From: Rhizobium sp. CB3090
Lineage (GTDB): Bacteria > Pseudomonadota > Alphaproteobacteria > Rhizobiales > Rhizobiaceae
Assembly: GCF_029714285.1 (NCBI RefSeq)
Contig: NZ_CP121662.1
Coordinates: 3,627,501 to 3,691,500, forward strand
Length of the DNA stretch: 64,000 nt
Direction: 5' to 3'
Positions 1-7,654 of the stretch are shown piece by piece (the stretch's first letter is position 1; every line of letters begins with the position of its first letter). The notes below the pieces were generated by a model. The model was not told the DNA's origin, made no database searches, and saw nothing but the letters and a program-made list of their open reading frames with translations. A program made the position numbers and the translations under genes.

Positions 1-109
1 TAAAAATCATGGGCGTGCGGATCGGCGCATCCGAAAAGATGCGCTGGGCTCTCTCGCGGGCGCTGCCATCAAGCTCTTGACGCCCGAAGGATGCTTCACA
101 ATTATCCAT
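1..109 (-). CDS. 5' end of an unidentified protein, cut by the window edge
   Basis: On the minus strand an ATG at 109-107 opens a frame that stays open to the window edge for 36 codons. The peptide begins MDNCEASFGRQELDG and contains ARERAQRIFSD. It is too short to assign. The divergent position relative to the sugar isomerase gene and the palindrome TTAGTTACTAA at 110-120, immediately upstream of this start, would suit a regulator gene, but this is inference only. It could also be chance coding. Confidence 0.35.
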   Translation of the reverse strand, partial: MDNCEASFGRQELDGSARERAQRIFSDAPIRTPMIF

Positions 110-120
110 TTAGTTACTAA
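110..120. promoter_or_regulatory. Palindrome TTAGTTACTAA, possible operator
   Basis: A perfect 11-base palindrome (TTAGT-T-ACTAA) lies between the divergent partial gene and the isomerase gene. The GT-N-AC core resembles operators of FadR-type GntR regulators. Related half-matches occur near 1187 (ATTAGTAACTC) and 1314 (CTAGTTACC), flanking the next intergenic region. No regulator is identified. Confidence 0.3.
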
Positions 121-206
121 CGCTGTGCTTGGTTCAAGTTGTTTGAGGGACATCACGTTGGCGAAGGTCGCATGCCGTATATTTCTGGAACAGAGCGGAG
201 AAGGCG

Positions 207-1064
207 ATGGTTGCTGCCGTTGATGTCAAAGCCGCAAGAATGTCGCTGGCATTTTCGACACTCGGCTGTGCGGAGCTGGAATTGGACGAGGCTCTTGCTC
301 TCGCAGCACGTCATGGCCTTGATGCGATCGAAATTCGCGCGCTTGGCGGTATGATCGATCTGCCGGCCTATTTTGCCGCGCGCTTTGGCACTCCGGCCGG
401 CCTTGTCCATGCTCTCGAGCGTTCTCCCGTGGCCGTTTGCGCGCTCAACACGTCGATGCGCCTTGTCGGCGCGACGCCGCAAGCGAAGGAAGAGTTCCTG
501 CGCTATCTTCCATGGGCCGAGGCGGCCGGCATAAAGGCGTTGCGTATTTTCGATGGCGGCAGCACTGGTGACGCCGGCGAACTTTCCGAGGCACTGTCGA
601 CGCTGGAATGGTGGCGCGAGACCGCCAGCCGCGAGGGTTTTGCCTCGGATATCATGGTGGAGACACACGACTTTCTGGTGCGCCCGGACGCGCTTGGCCG
701 TTTTCTGGAAGCGGCACCCGATTGCGCCCTGCTCTGGGACACGCATCACACCTGGCGCAAAGGCGGACAAGATCCTGCCGAAACCTGGAAGCAGCTACGT
801 CACAACGTCAGGCACCTTCATGTGAAGGACAGTGTCTCGAAGGCGAGCGGCAAGCTGCCATATAGTTACACGCTTCCCGGTGCCGGCGAGTTTCCGATGC
901 CGGCACTGCTCTTTGCATTGGCCGCCGATCATTATGACGGCGTCATGAGTCTCGAATGGGAGCGGCTATGGCATGCAGACCTGCCGCCGCTCGATCATGC
1001 CCTGCGGGAAGCAAGGCAAGAGAACTGGTGGCCTCAGTCCGACGAAAGCGAGCTCCAACGGTAA
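207..1064 (+). CDS. Sugar phosphate isomerase/epimerase, AP endonuclease 2-type TIM barrel
   Basis: The 285-residue protein has the xylose-isomerase-like TIM barrel fold. Expected metal and substrate positions are visible: VETHD at about 151-155, WDTHHTW at about 177-183, HLHVKD at about 203-208 and LEWE at about 249-252. Family members isomerise or epimerise sugars, sugar acids or inositol derivatives, or act as dehydratases; the substrate cannot be read from sequence. The start at 207 has a strong ribosome site (GGAGAAGG at 197-204). A second ATG at 240 (MSLAFSTLG) is possible and would remove 11 residues. It stands alone, divergent from the cut gene at the window start. Cytoplasmic. Confidence 0.8.
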   Translation: MVAAVDVKAARMSLAFSTLGCAELELDEALALAARHGLDAIEIRALGGMIDLPAYFAARFGTPAGLVHALERSPVAVCALNTSMRLVGATPQAKEEFLRYLPWAEAAGIKALRIFDGGSTGDAGELSEALSTLEWWRETASREGFASDIMVETHDFLVRPDALGRFLEAAPDCALLWDTHHTWRKGGQDPAETWKQLRHNVRHLHVKDSVSKASGKLPYSYTLPGAGEFPMPALLFALAADHYDGVMSLEWERLWHADLPPLDHALREARQENWWPQSDESELQR

Positions 1065-1467
1065 GTAGGCCGGGATTTTGAAGCAAGCCTCGCCGGAAGA
1101 ACTTGCCCGCCGGACGCATTCCTCAATATAGCGGCCTTATGGTTTACGGCCGAAGATTGTTGCTGCCCGCTTCGGCAATGATTGAATTAGTAACTCAAAA
1201 AACTCGTGTCAATTGAATGTTTGACGATACTAGTTTACATATTAGGAATATATTGATTCTAAATATGCTGTCGCCCCCGACGCGACATATTCTGCTTGCG
1301 GAAGGGAAACTCTAGTTACCTTGAGTTAGAAGGTGTCTCGCAGATGGAGAACGCGGCTTTCGGGCACCGGAAATCCCATGCTCCCAGCGCGTTTGCGTCA
1401 TTTTCACATGCCGGCCTTTTTTTCCGAATTTCGGTTTGCTGCCTATCTTGCAGCCGTTGGAGGCTTG
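1065..1467. other. Intergenic region, AT-rich
   Basis: About 400 bases between the isomerase stop and the preferred EAL start. The segment 1180-1290 is clearly more AT-rich than its surroundings and probably carries the promoter of the EAL gene; no clear -35/-10 pair could be fixed. TTAGTAACTC (1188) and CTAGTTACC (1314) echo the palindrome at 110-120. A longer in-frame N-terminus for the EAL gene (from 1333) would occupy part of it. No RNA gene or other ORF is supported. Confidence 0.5.
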
Positions 1468-2259
1468 ATGAGCGGTAGAGGAAACCGGATTGACAAGGGG
1501 CATAACGCCCTGATTTTGAAAGCAATCGCCAAGGGTGGTTTGAGCTTTGTCGTTCAGCCGATCCATGATGCCAAAAACATCGAAGAGATTCTTTATGCCG
1601 AGTGCCTGGCGCGTGTAACGGATGCCGAAGGCGTCGTTCACACCGCAGGCACCTTCGTGCCGCAGTTGGAGCGACTGGATGGTCGCTTCGACCTCGATTT
1701 CCGTATGCTGGACATGATTTTGACTGCCTTGATGGCCGATACGGCACTGACACTCGGCTGCAATCTGTCCGCAGCCACTTTATCCGCGCCGGATCGATTT
1801 GCCGATATTTTCAGCCGAATCAGCCATCACAAACCTGAGTTGACTTCCCGGCTTGTCGTTGAAATTACCGAGACCTATCCGCTCGTCGGCGCCGCCATCG
1901 AACGATTGAAAATGATACGTGCACTCGGTTGCCGCGTTGCGATCGATGATTTCGGCGCCGGCTTTGCGACCCCAGCGCACCTGCTGCAGGTCTCGGCCGA
2001 TATCGTCAAAGTCGACGCGTCTTTTGTCCGCGATATCAGACCGGGCAGCGATGGCCGCGACAGCCTGTATCATCTGGTCGGTTTTGCATCCTGTCTTGCT
2101 CCCCTGGTTATCGTCGAGGGAATAGAAACCGAGGCGCAGTTGGAGGCAGCACGTTCGACCGGCGCGACGCATGCGCAAGGTTTCCTTCTGTCCAAGCCCG
2201 TAGCGCTTCAGCAGCTTCCACGGAAAAAGGGCAAATTCGGCCTGCGGGAGGTTGGATGA
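1468..2259 (+). CDS. EAL domain cyclic-di-GMP phosphodiesterase, stand-alone
   Basis: The protein is 263 residues from ATG 1468 and is almost entirely an EAL domain, which hydrolyses c-di-GMP to pGpG. The signature glutamate is in AECLAR at about residue 45, so the EAL tripeptide reads ECL with the metal ligand kept. Further expected residues are the Asn of CNLSA, VEITE, the IDDFGAG loop at about 159-165, VKVD, VEGIE at about 216-220, and AQGFLLSKP. Every catalytic position I can place is present, so activity is likely. There is no GGDEF, PAS or membrane segment. The frame extends upstream to 1333 (MSRRWRTRL), but that part is not EAL-like. The next gene follows closely on the same strand and may be cotranscribed. 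Confidence 0.82.
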   Translation: MSGRGNRIDKGHNALILKAIAKGGLSFVVQPIHDAKNIEEILYAECLARVTDAEGVVHTAGTFVPQLERLDGRFDLDFRMLDMILTALMADTALTLGCNLSAATLSAPDRFADIFSRISHHKPELTSRLVVEITETYPLVGAAIERLKMIRALGCRVAIDDFGAGFATPAHLLQVSADIVKVDASFVRDIRPGSDGRDSLYHLVGFASCLAPLVIVEGIETEAQLEAARSTGATHAQGFLLSKPVALQQLPRKKGKFGLREVG

Positions 2260-2377
2260 ATACTCCATCCGTCGTCCTGCAAAGCTGCTCGGCAAAACGG
2301 ACCCACGACTTGGAGTTCATCGGTGGGAGGCGCTGCTTGCCTGCCTCTCTTTCCGCCTCGACTGCGGAGGTGACGGC

Positions 2378-3001
2378 ATGATCAAACATCCTTCCTTCCA
2401 TCGGGATTATGATGTCTCCGCCGCCTCCACTGCGCGGGACGTACAGGCGCAAGTACGGCTTGACTTGCTGTTCGAGGAGCTGCAGGGCTTGTTCCCCGGC
2501 GCTCCCTATATCGACAGCCGGTTGCCGTTCACCCTTGTCGGTGGAGAGGAGCCGCATATCGTCATTCGCGACGCATCGGGCAATGTTTCCGGACGGGTCT
2601 CGATCGATGCGGAAAATGGCCTTTATGTCTTTTGTGAGCTCGACCGCGCCGCCGGCATCGTGCTGGCGACGGCGAGCGAAGAGCGGTTGATCGATGAGAT
2701 CGTCGCGCACCTCTCCGCCTGCGACGACAGCCTTGCGCCGCATACCGTAAACACCGCCGTCGGTGTTCTGGTCGGCCAGACCGTGGAAGATGTCGAGCGC
2801 AAGCTCATCCTTCAGACGCTGCGCCACTGCAACGGCAATCCAACCTATGCCGCCTTCATGCTCGGCATTCCCCTCATCATTCTATGCACCAAGCTGGCTA
2901 CCTACTTTGCAGATCCTGCAAAGGAATTTGCAGATCCCGCAAGGGACTTTGCGGATGCGACCGACGGTAGCGAGCCCGTGGCGGAGAAAGACCGGCAATG
3001 A
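2378..3001 (+). CDS. Unknown protein with C-terminal Fis-type helix-turn-helix
   Basis: The 207-residue protein has no recognised enzymatic domain. Residues about 20-130 form a mixed alpha/beta segment of unknown fold. Residues about 139-177 (VERKLILQTLRHCNGN, then AAFMLGI) match the Fis-type HTH found at the end of NtrC-like regulators, but no AAA+ domain precedes it. The recognition helix is hydrophobic (LGIPLIILCTKL) where basic or polar residues are usual, so DNA binding may be lost. The C-terminus has tandem FADPA(K/R)(E/D) repeats. The chosen start has GGAGG at 2366-2370, seven bases upstream; a TTG at 2252 overlapping the EAL stop is the alternative. Confidence 0.6.
   Translation: MIKHPSFHRDYDVSAASTARDVQAQVRLDLLFEELQGLFPGAPYIDSRLPFTLVGGEEPHIVIRDASGNVSGRVSIDAENGLYVFCELDRAAGIVLATASEERLIDEIVAHLSACDDSLAPHTVNTAVGVLVGQTVEDVERKLILQTLRHCNGNPTYAAFMLGIPLIILCTKLATYFADPAKEFADPARDFADATDGSEPVAEKDRQ
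2906..2968 (+). repeat. 21-base tandem repeat inside a coding region
   Basis: Two nearly identical 21-base units (2906-2926 and 2927-2947) and a third, more diverged unit (2948-2968) encode FADPAKE, FADPARD and FADATD. The repeat lies at the 3' end of the Fis-HTH gene, in frame, so copy-number change would alter only the tail length. Confidence 0.8.
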
Positions 3002-3065
3002 GCGGGCGTCCTCATTAGGGATGCCGAAGATGCCGCAAACCAAAACCTGTGGAGTTTGAAAACCA

Positions 3066-3593
3066 ATGCAAGATTCACGAATGGGTTTGTACATGAAGCA
3101 ATCACGCGCGGCGGCGCATGCCAAGCCACACGAGACCCGGGAAACGATGATGGACGCTTTCGGCAGCAGGAGAGATCTGCCTCAGCCGCAATCGCATGTT
3201 CTGTTTGACGGCTGTGTGAAGATCGTTTCGGCCTATATCAGCCACAATCCCGTTCCTATCGGCAGCCTTCCGAAGCTGATCGCGGATGTGCATGAGGCGC
3301 TGCAGGCTCTGGATAGATCCACATCGCCGCAGGAGCAGGCGAGGCCCGTTCCGGCCGTCGATCTCAAGAAATCGGTGACGAACGACTACCTCGTCTGCCT
3401 CGAGGACGGAAAGCGCTTCAAGACGCTCAAGCGGCACCTGCGCGTTCATTACGGCATGACGCCCGAGGAATATCGCGCAAAATGGGGTCTTGCTCCCAAT
3501 TATCCGATGGTCGCCCAGAATTATGCGAACCGCCGTTCGGAACTTGCCAAACTCTCCGGCCTCGGCGCCAACGGTAACAAGCCGCAAGAATAA
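3066..3593 (+). CDS. MucR/Ros family zinc-finger transcriptional regulator
   Basis: The protein is 175 residues from ATG 3066. It carries the MucR domain: a helical N-terminal part (CVKIVSAYISHNPVPIGSLP) and a Ros-type finger beginning CLEDGKRFKTLKRHL at about residue 111, with His at about 124 and 128. As in MucR the second zinc position is Asp rather than Cys (C-x2-D). The segment MTPEEYRAKWGL after the finger is diagnostic. MucR/Ros proteins control exopolysaccharide synthesis, motility and symbiosis genes in rhizobia. Internal ATGs at 3081, 3096 and 3147 could be the true start, because the first 25-30 residues are not conserved-looking. Genomes usually carry several paralogues, so no specific symbol is given. 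Confidence 0.87.
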   Translation: MQDSRMGLYMKQSRAAAHAKPHETRETMMDAFGSRRDLPQPQSHVLFDGCVKIVSAYISHNPVPIGSLPKLIADVHEALQALDRSTSPQEQARPVPAVDLKKSVTNDYLVCLEDGKRFKTLKRHLRVHYGMTPEEYRAKWGLAPNYPMVAQNYANRRSELAKLSGLGANGNKPQE

Positions 3594-3669
3594 TGGCGCC
3601 CGCGCGGAGGACGCCAATCTCTTGACGATATTTTGCCGGCTAGCCAGTTCTATAGCCCGGCGACGCCGG

Positions 3670-5271
3670 TCAGAAGACCTGGCGAAGCAGGATGAAGAGT
3701 ACGAATGCGAGCGCGATCGAGGCCGGCAAGGTGAGAATCCAGGCCATCAGCATGTTGCGCACGGTGGACCATTGCAGACCGGAACCATTCGCGGCCATGG
3801 TGCCGGCGACGCCGGAGGAGAGGACGTGCGTCGTCGAAACCGGCAAGCCGAGATGGTCTGCCGCACCGATCGTCAGCATGGCGACGACTTCGGCTGCAGC
3901 GCCCTGACCATAGGTCAGATGCGTCTTGCCGATCTTTTCGCCGACAGTCACCACGATGCGCTTCCAGCCGACCATGGTACCGAGCCCGAGTGCCAGCGCC
4001 ACTGCAACCTTCACCCACAGCGGAATGAACTTGGTCGCGTGATCGACGGCGGCGTGATAGCTGGTGACGGCCTTCAGGTCGTCAGTGTTCATCGGCAGCA
4101 GCTTCTGCTTGTCTATCAGCTTCAGCGATTCACCGATCAGATAGATGTCGTTACGAACGTTGCCGACGAGGCCGTTCGGCAGCTTTTCGACGCTTGGATA
4201 GGCGGCGATCTCGGCACTGGTGGCATGGATATAGGCCTGCAGTGCCGGCGTGGTTGCGTCCGTCCAGGTCTTGCTCTTCACGGCATCGCTGACCGCAGCC
4301 TTCGGGTCTGCAGGCGTGGCAACGCCGGGCTTCACATACTTGCCGAGGACGGTCTCGACCTGCGCCGAGGCTGCCTTGTAGGCATCAAGGTAATTGACAT
4401 CGGGCGTCCGGTTCAGTGCAAACGCAGTCGGTACGAGGCCGATAAGGATGAGCATGATCAGACCCATGCCCTTCTGGCCGTCATTCGAACCATGGGCGAA
4501 GCTGACTCCGGTGCAGGTGAAGATCAGCAGGCCGCGAATCCAAAGCGGCGGCGGCGCATTGCCTTTCGGCGCTTCATAAAGGTTCTTGTTGCGGATCAGA
4601 ATTTTGGCGACCAGCAACAGCACCGCGGCCAGGCAGAAACCGATGATCGGCGATAGCAAGAGTGACATGCCGACGCTGCTTGCCTGCGACCAGTCGACGC
4701 CGCTCGTCGCGGACCCGGCCGGTGCGAGGAACTGATTGGCAAGGCCGACGCCGATGATAGAACCGACGAGCGTATGCGAACTCGACGCCGGCAGGCCGAG
4801 ATACCAGGTGCCGAGGTTCCACACGATGGCGGCGGTCAACAGGGCGAAGACCATGGCAAGGCCGGAGCCGGAACCGACCTGAAGGATCAGTTCAACGGGC
4901 AGCAGCGCCAGAATGCCGAAGGCGACCGCACCGGAAGAGGTCAGCACGCCGAGAAAATTGAAGAAGCCTGACCAGATAACTGCAAACTCGGCCGGCAGCG
5001 AACGCGTGTAGATGACGGTTGCGACCGCATTTGCCGTATCATGGAAACCATTGACGAATTCAAAGCCGAGCGCGATCAGCAGCGCCAATCCGAGAAGGAT
5101 CCACGGAACCGCAGCGGCATTGGCAAGATCGCTGCCAAGGGCATAGCCGACATAGACAAGGCCGCCGAGCACGACGATGCCAAAGATCGGCAGAAACCAT
5201 TTTGCGGAAGCGCCTGTGCCGTGAATGGGGTGATTGCCACCCTCCGAATTGCTTGAAACGACGTCGACCAT
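3670..5271 (-). CDS. pit: Low-affinity inorganic phosphate permease, PiT family
   Basis: The 533-residue inner-membrane protein has the two PiT repeats. The family signature GFEFVNGFHDTANAV is at about residues 69-83, LPASSSHTLVGSIIG follows in the first half, and LPVSTTHVLSSGVAG in the second. A hydrophilic insert of about 130 residues (about 290-420) separates the halves, as in PitA. It imports phosphate as a metal-phosphate complex by proton symport. The ATG has AAGGGAG upstream. It is monocistronic here, with no DUF47 (PhoU-like) partner gene next to it, unlike the orfA-pit pair known from Sinorhizobium. No clear Pho box was seen in its upstream region. Confidence 0.92.
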   Translation of the reverse strand: MVDVVSSNSEGGNHPIHGTGASAKWFLPIFGIVVLGGLVYVGYALGSDLANAAAVPWILLGLALLIALGFEFVNGFHDTANAVATVIYTRSLPAEFAVIWSGFFNFLGVLTSSGAVAFGILALLPVELILQVGSGSGLAMVFALLTAAIVWNLGTWYLGLPASSSHTLVGSIIGVGLANQFLAPAGSATSGVDWSQASSVGMSLLLSPIIGFCLAAVLLLVAKILIRNKNLYEAPKGNAPPPLWIRGLLIFTCTGVSFAHGSNDGQKGMGLIMLILIGLVPTAFALNRTPDVNYLDAYKAASAQVETVLGKYVKPGVATPADPKAAVSDAVKSKTWTDATTPALQAYIHATSAEIAAYPSVEKLPNGLVGNVRNDIYLIGESLKLIDKQKLLPMNTDDLKAVTSYHAAVDHATKFIPLWVKVAVALALGLGTMVGWKRIVVTVGEKIGKTHLTYGQGAAAEVVAMLTIGAADHLGLPVSTTHVLSSGVAGTMAANGSGLQWSTVRNMLMAWILTLPASIALAFVLFILLRQVF

Positions 5272-5541
5272 CTCAAACTCCCTTGTGGCAAAGTAAGGTT
5301 CTTCATGTAAGCGCCGTTAATGAAGCTCTCATGACGCAAAAGGGATGCTTATGCAGGCGCGGTTGTATCGGCGCTCGCTGGCAAATGTGCCTCGCGTTAA
5401 ACGGCAACACATGGATTGTCGCCTCAACTTCACGTTCAACATCTTGATTTTGCCGTGAAAATGCCTTTTTCGGTTCACCCGGCATTCAGCCTGTAGGCGT
5501 TTAAATCCGCATGTAAGGGACTTGAATGGAGGATCATCACG

Positions 5542-5850
5542 ATGAGATTGTCCGTGATTGCCGTTGCTGCCGTGCTTGGCAGCATCGCCGTATCTTCGGC
5601 AGACGCGATGCCCATCGCCGCTGTTGGCACCGTAGCCAAAGCACCGGTCATCAATGTCGATTATGCCTGCGGCCGCGGCTGGCATTTGACGCCTCGGGGC
5701 GTATGCCGGCCGAACCGCTGGGGACCGCCGCGCGGTTATGGTTGGGGATACTACAGACCGCCACCGCCGCGTTGGGGCTGGTATGGCCATCGCCCCTATT
5801 ATCGTGACGGATGGGATGGTGGCTGGCGCGGCCGGCCGCGAGATTGGTAA
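5542..5850 (+). CDS. Small exported GCG_CRPN-type protein, Gly/Trp/Tyr-rich
   Basis: The 102-residue product has a signal peptide of about 22 residues (MRLSVIAVAAVLGSIAVSS) and then the motif CGRGWHLTPRGVCRPN, the hallmark of the GCG_CRPN proteins common in Rhizobiales. The C-terminal 45 residues are rich in Gly, Pro, Trp, Tyr and Arg (RGYGWGYYRPPPPRWGW). It is probably periplasmic or surface associated; the two Cys of the motif may form a disulfide. Function is unknown. GGAGG at 5528-5532 sets the start. Confidence 0.8.
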   Translation: MRLSVIAVAAVLGSIAVSSADAMPIAAVGTVAKAPVINVDYACGRGWHLTPRGVCRPNRWGPPRGYGWGYYRPPPPRWGWYGHRPYYRDGWDGGWRGRPRDW

Positions 5851-5890
5851 AAGCCAGACACAGCGCCGTCCGGTGTCGGCGGATGTCGTC

Positions 5891-5992
5891 TAGAGCGGTT
5901 CAGCGTTTCACGGAATCGCTTTCCCGCTCTATCTCTTTGTTTTTACGCATTCCGGACGGAAAATCGCTGAGCACTTTTCCTGGAAATGCTCT
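5891..5992. repeat. Rhizobial intergenic repeat, family B copy 1
   Basis: An element starting TAGAGCGGTTCAGCG and ending CACTTTTCCTGG plus AAATGCTC. It is homologous in reverse orientation to 47041-47137: both share GAGCGGTTCAGC, ATTCCGGACGGAAA and CACTTTTCCTGGAA. It lies in the convergent gap between the GCG_CRPN gene and the cobalt operon, abutting the stop codon (5991-5993) of the operon's last gene. Confidence 0.75.
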
Positions 5993-6626
5993 AATCGGCA
6001 ACAGCCGGTTTCGTCCGCAGGAGCCGCGCGGTCCACCACAGCGCGGCCACTGCCGTCATCAGTGCCAGCATCGTTGCGGCGAGGCTTTTGCCGTGCAGAA
6101 AGATGCCGGCAAGTCGCGGCCGGATGAGGTCGGCCGTATTGAAGCTCTCGCCGCTGAAACGGCAGAGAACAAGCGACAGGTTGTTGCGCACCAGTGCGCT
6201 GTCGATTTCGGAGACGAGGTCGCCGGCGGCCGCCCTTTCGTCCTTCATCTTGCGCATCTGCAGCAGCACCATCTTGGCGGCGGCGAGATAGGCATGCGAG
6301 CATTCGTTAAAGGGGCTGTCCTCATTCCCGGCACTTCCCGGCATGACACCCCAAAGGCAATAGGCGCGCTGGATCAGCGTGAAGTTCAACACGCGACGGA
6401 AGGCTTCGTCCGTGTCGGATGCCGATGAGGCCAGCGCAACGATCCGCCCGTAATAGGGAGCGATCACGGCCATCTCGCCATGGGTCAGGCTTGGTATCGG
6501 AATGCCCGCCTGACTTCCGGACGATCCGCTGGTATGCGCCTTTGCCTCTATTGGCAGGCTGAGGGTGCAAGCCAGGCAAAATATCGAAAATAGAATGGCT
6601 GATTTCAGCAAGTAAGTCCCACGCAT
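5991..6626 (-). CDS. Unknown exported, C-terminally anchored protein, third gene of the cobalt operon
   Basis: I do not recognise this 211-residue protein. It begins MRGTYLLKSAILFSIF with a signal peptide or first membrane helix to about residue 29, followed by a mostly helical periplasmic region with three Cys (in AYCLWGV, NECSHAY and VLCRFSG). A C-terminal membrane helix (ATMLALMTAVAALWW) ends in a basic cytoplasmic tail. It follows cbtA by 34 bases, so it is probably cotranscribed under the cobalamin riboswitch and may assist cobalt capture or CbtAB assembly. The start codon sits in a 9-bp hairpin and has no obvious ribosome site. The frame extends further upstream inside cbtA, but that part is not credible. 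Confidence 0.65.
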   Translation of the reverse strand: MRGTYLLKSAILFSIFCLACTLSLPIEAKAHTSGSSGSQAGIPIPSLTHGEMAVIAPYYGRIVALASSASDTDEAFRRVLNFTLIQRAYCLWGVMPGSAGNEDSPFNECSHAYLAAAKMVLLQMRKMKDERAAAGDLVSEIDSALVRNNLSLVLCRFSGESFNTADLIRPRLAGIFLHGKSLAATMLALMTAVAALWWTARLLRTKPAVAD

Positions 6627-6643
6627 GAAGGCACGCGTGGGAC
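6616..6643 (-). promoter_or_regulatory. Perfect 9-bp hairpin over a start codon
   Basis: GTCCCACGC (6616-6624) pairs with GCGTGGGAC (6635-6643) across a 10-base loop. The ATG of the third cobalt-operon gene (6626-6624) spans the loop/stem border, so the hairpin could restrict translation initiation or couple it to translation of cbtA, which stops 34 bases upstream. Confidence 0.5.
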
Positions 6644-6660
6644 ATGTCAGGCTTGCCATT

Positions 6661-7401
6661 TCAGGCCCGGCGCGCGGCTGTGCGACCGTAGCGAACCTGC
6701 GGCAGGTCGCGTTCGGCCCACGCGCCGAAGGCGAGGCCAAGGGTCGTCCACAGGATCGCGTGCATGCCGAGCGAGGCGATCCGGAATCGCCAGAGTACGA
6801 CGGCAGAAAACTGCTCCGGCACTTCGTTGATTGTCGGCAGCAGGTATTGCACCAGGCCGATGAACACGATGTAGGCGATGCCGGCGAAGATCGCACCGTT
6901 CCATGATCCGTACCGCGCCGCCAACTGACGGGCGAGGGATACAGCGGCAACCATGGCGACGATGGAGGCCACGATCATCACGAAGAACAACTCGGTCCTG
7001 GCGCCGATCGTATCCGGATTTCCGACTGCCGGCGGATTGGCGGGATATTTGATGTCGGGAACCAAAGAGATGGCGATGAAGGCGCCGATCGCCAGCAATG
7101 CGGCAGTTCCGCGCGCGCCGAAGGGGCTGACGCGGCCATAGACATAGGCGAAAACGAGGGCAAAGAGCCCGCCTATTGCCGCGGCATACACTATGCTCCC
7201 GGCGAAGAGACCGAGGCCGGCCTGGGTGGCACGGCTGACGATTTCCGGTTCCGGCATTTCGCCTGCCGCCTGGGCAGCCTGCTCTTCAAACGCAATTGCC
7301 CGATCGACGAGCGGCTCGCCGAACGTATGGGCGAAAGCGAAAATGAGAATGCCGGCAAGCACTCCGACCAGCATGCCGCGGAGCAAAAGGCGTCCAACCA
7401 T
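6661..7401 (-). CDS. cbtA: CbtA family cobalt transporter subunit
   Basis: The 246-residue inner-membrane protein starts MVGRLLLRGMLVGVLAG and has about five to six predicted helices. A conserved-type motif AHTFGEPLVDRAIAFE at about 24-39 supplies a His near the first helix. CbtA works with CbtB as a predicted cobalt permease under B12 control in alpha-proteobacteria. It follows cbtB by 12 bases and lies downstream of the cobalamin riboswitch, which supports the assignment. The length fits the family. Confidence 0.87.
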   Translation of the reverse strand: MVGRLLLRGMLVGVLAGILIFAFAHTFGEPLVDRAIAFEEQAAQAAGEMPEPEIVSRATQAGLGLFAGSIVYAAAIGGLFALVFAYVYGRVSPFGARGTAALLAIGAFIAISLVPDIKYPANPPAVGNPDTIGARTELFFVMIVASIVAMVAAVSLARQLAARYGSWNGAIFAGIAYIVFIGLVQYLLPTINEVPEQFSAVVLWRFRIASLGMHAILWTTLGLAFGAWAERDLPQVRYGRTAARRA

Positions 7402-7413
7402 GGGCGTTGCCCC

Positions 7414-7623
7414 TTAGTGGCAGGGGAATCCGAGCAGGTGGCGCGCGTCATGCACGAATTCGTGCACATAGGATCCGGAGAACAGCGCCGTCGCGCCTTC
7501 TTCGGCGCCGATGAAATAGATCGCCAGCATGAGGAGAAGCCCGGCGAAGATCGCCCAGGGCAGGATTTCGCCAGCCGGGATCGGCGTTGGGATTGCGGTC
7601 GGTGCGAATGTGGTGTCAGACAT
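7414..7623 (-). CDS. cbtB: CbtB family cobalt transporter subunit
   Basis: The 69-residue protein from ATG 7623 has a single membrane helix (ILPWAIFAGLLLMLAIYFIG, about 20-39) and the C-terminal histidine cluster YVHEFVHDARHLLGFPCH (52-69), the hallmark of CbtB and the presumed cobalt-binding site. It partners CbtA, encoded 12 bases downstream. A cobalamin riboswitch fills its leader, so the operon should be off when B12 is plentiful. Confidence 0.92.
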   Translation of the reverse strand: MSDTTFAPTAIPTPIPAGEILPWAIFAGLLLMLAIYFIGAEEGATALFSGSYVHEFVHDARHLLGFPCH

Positions 7624-7654
7624 TGTATTTCCCTCTTTGAATAACGCGTTCCAT

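Noticed and set aside
3490..4656. Open frame opposite pit
   Set aside because: Charged low-complexity mirror of a membrane protein gene; no ribosome site.
5272..5541. Possible Pho box upstream of pit
   Set aside because: Only scattered CTTCAT/CTTACAT half-sites with wrong spacing were seen; nothing comparable to the phnC site.
6627..6950. N-terminal extension of the third cobalt-operon gene
   Set aside because: It lies inside cbtA in another frame and lacks protein-like composition; ATG 6626 gives a clear signal peptide.
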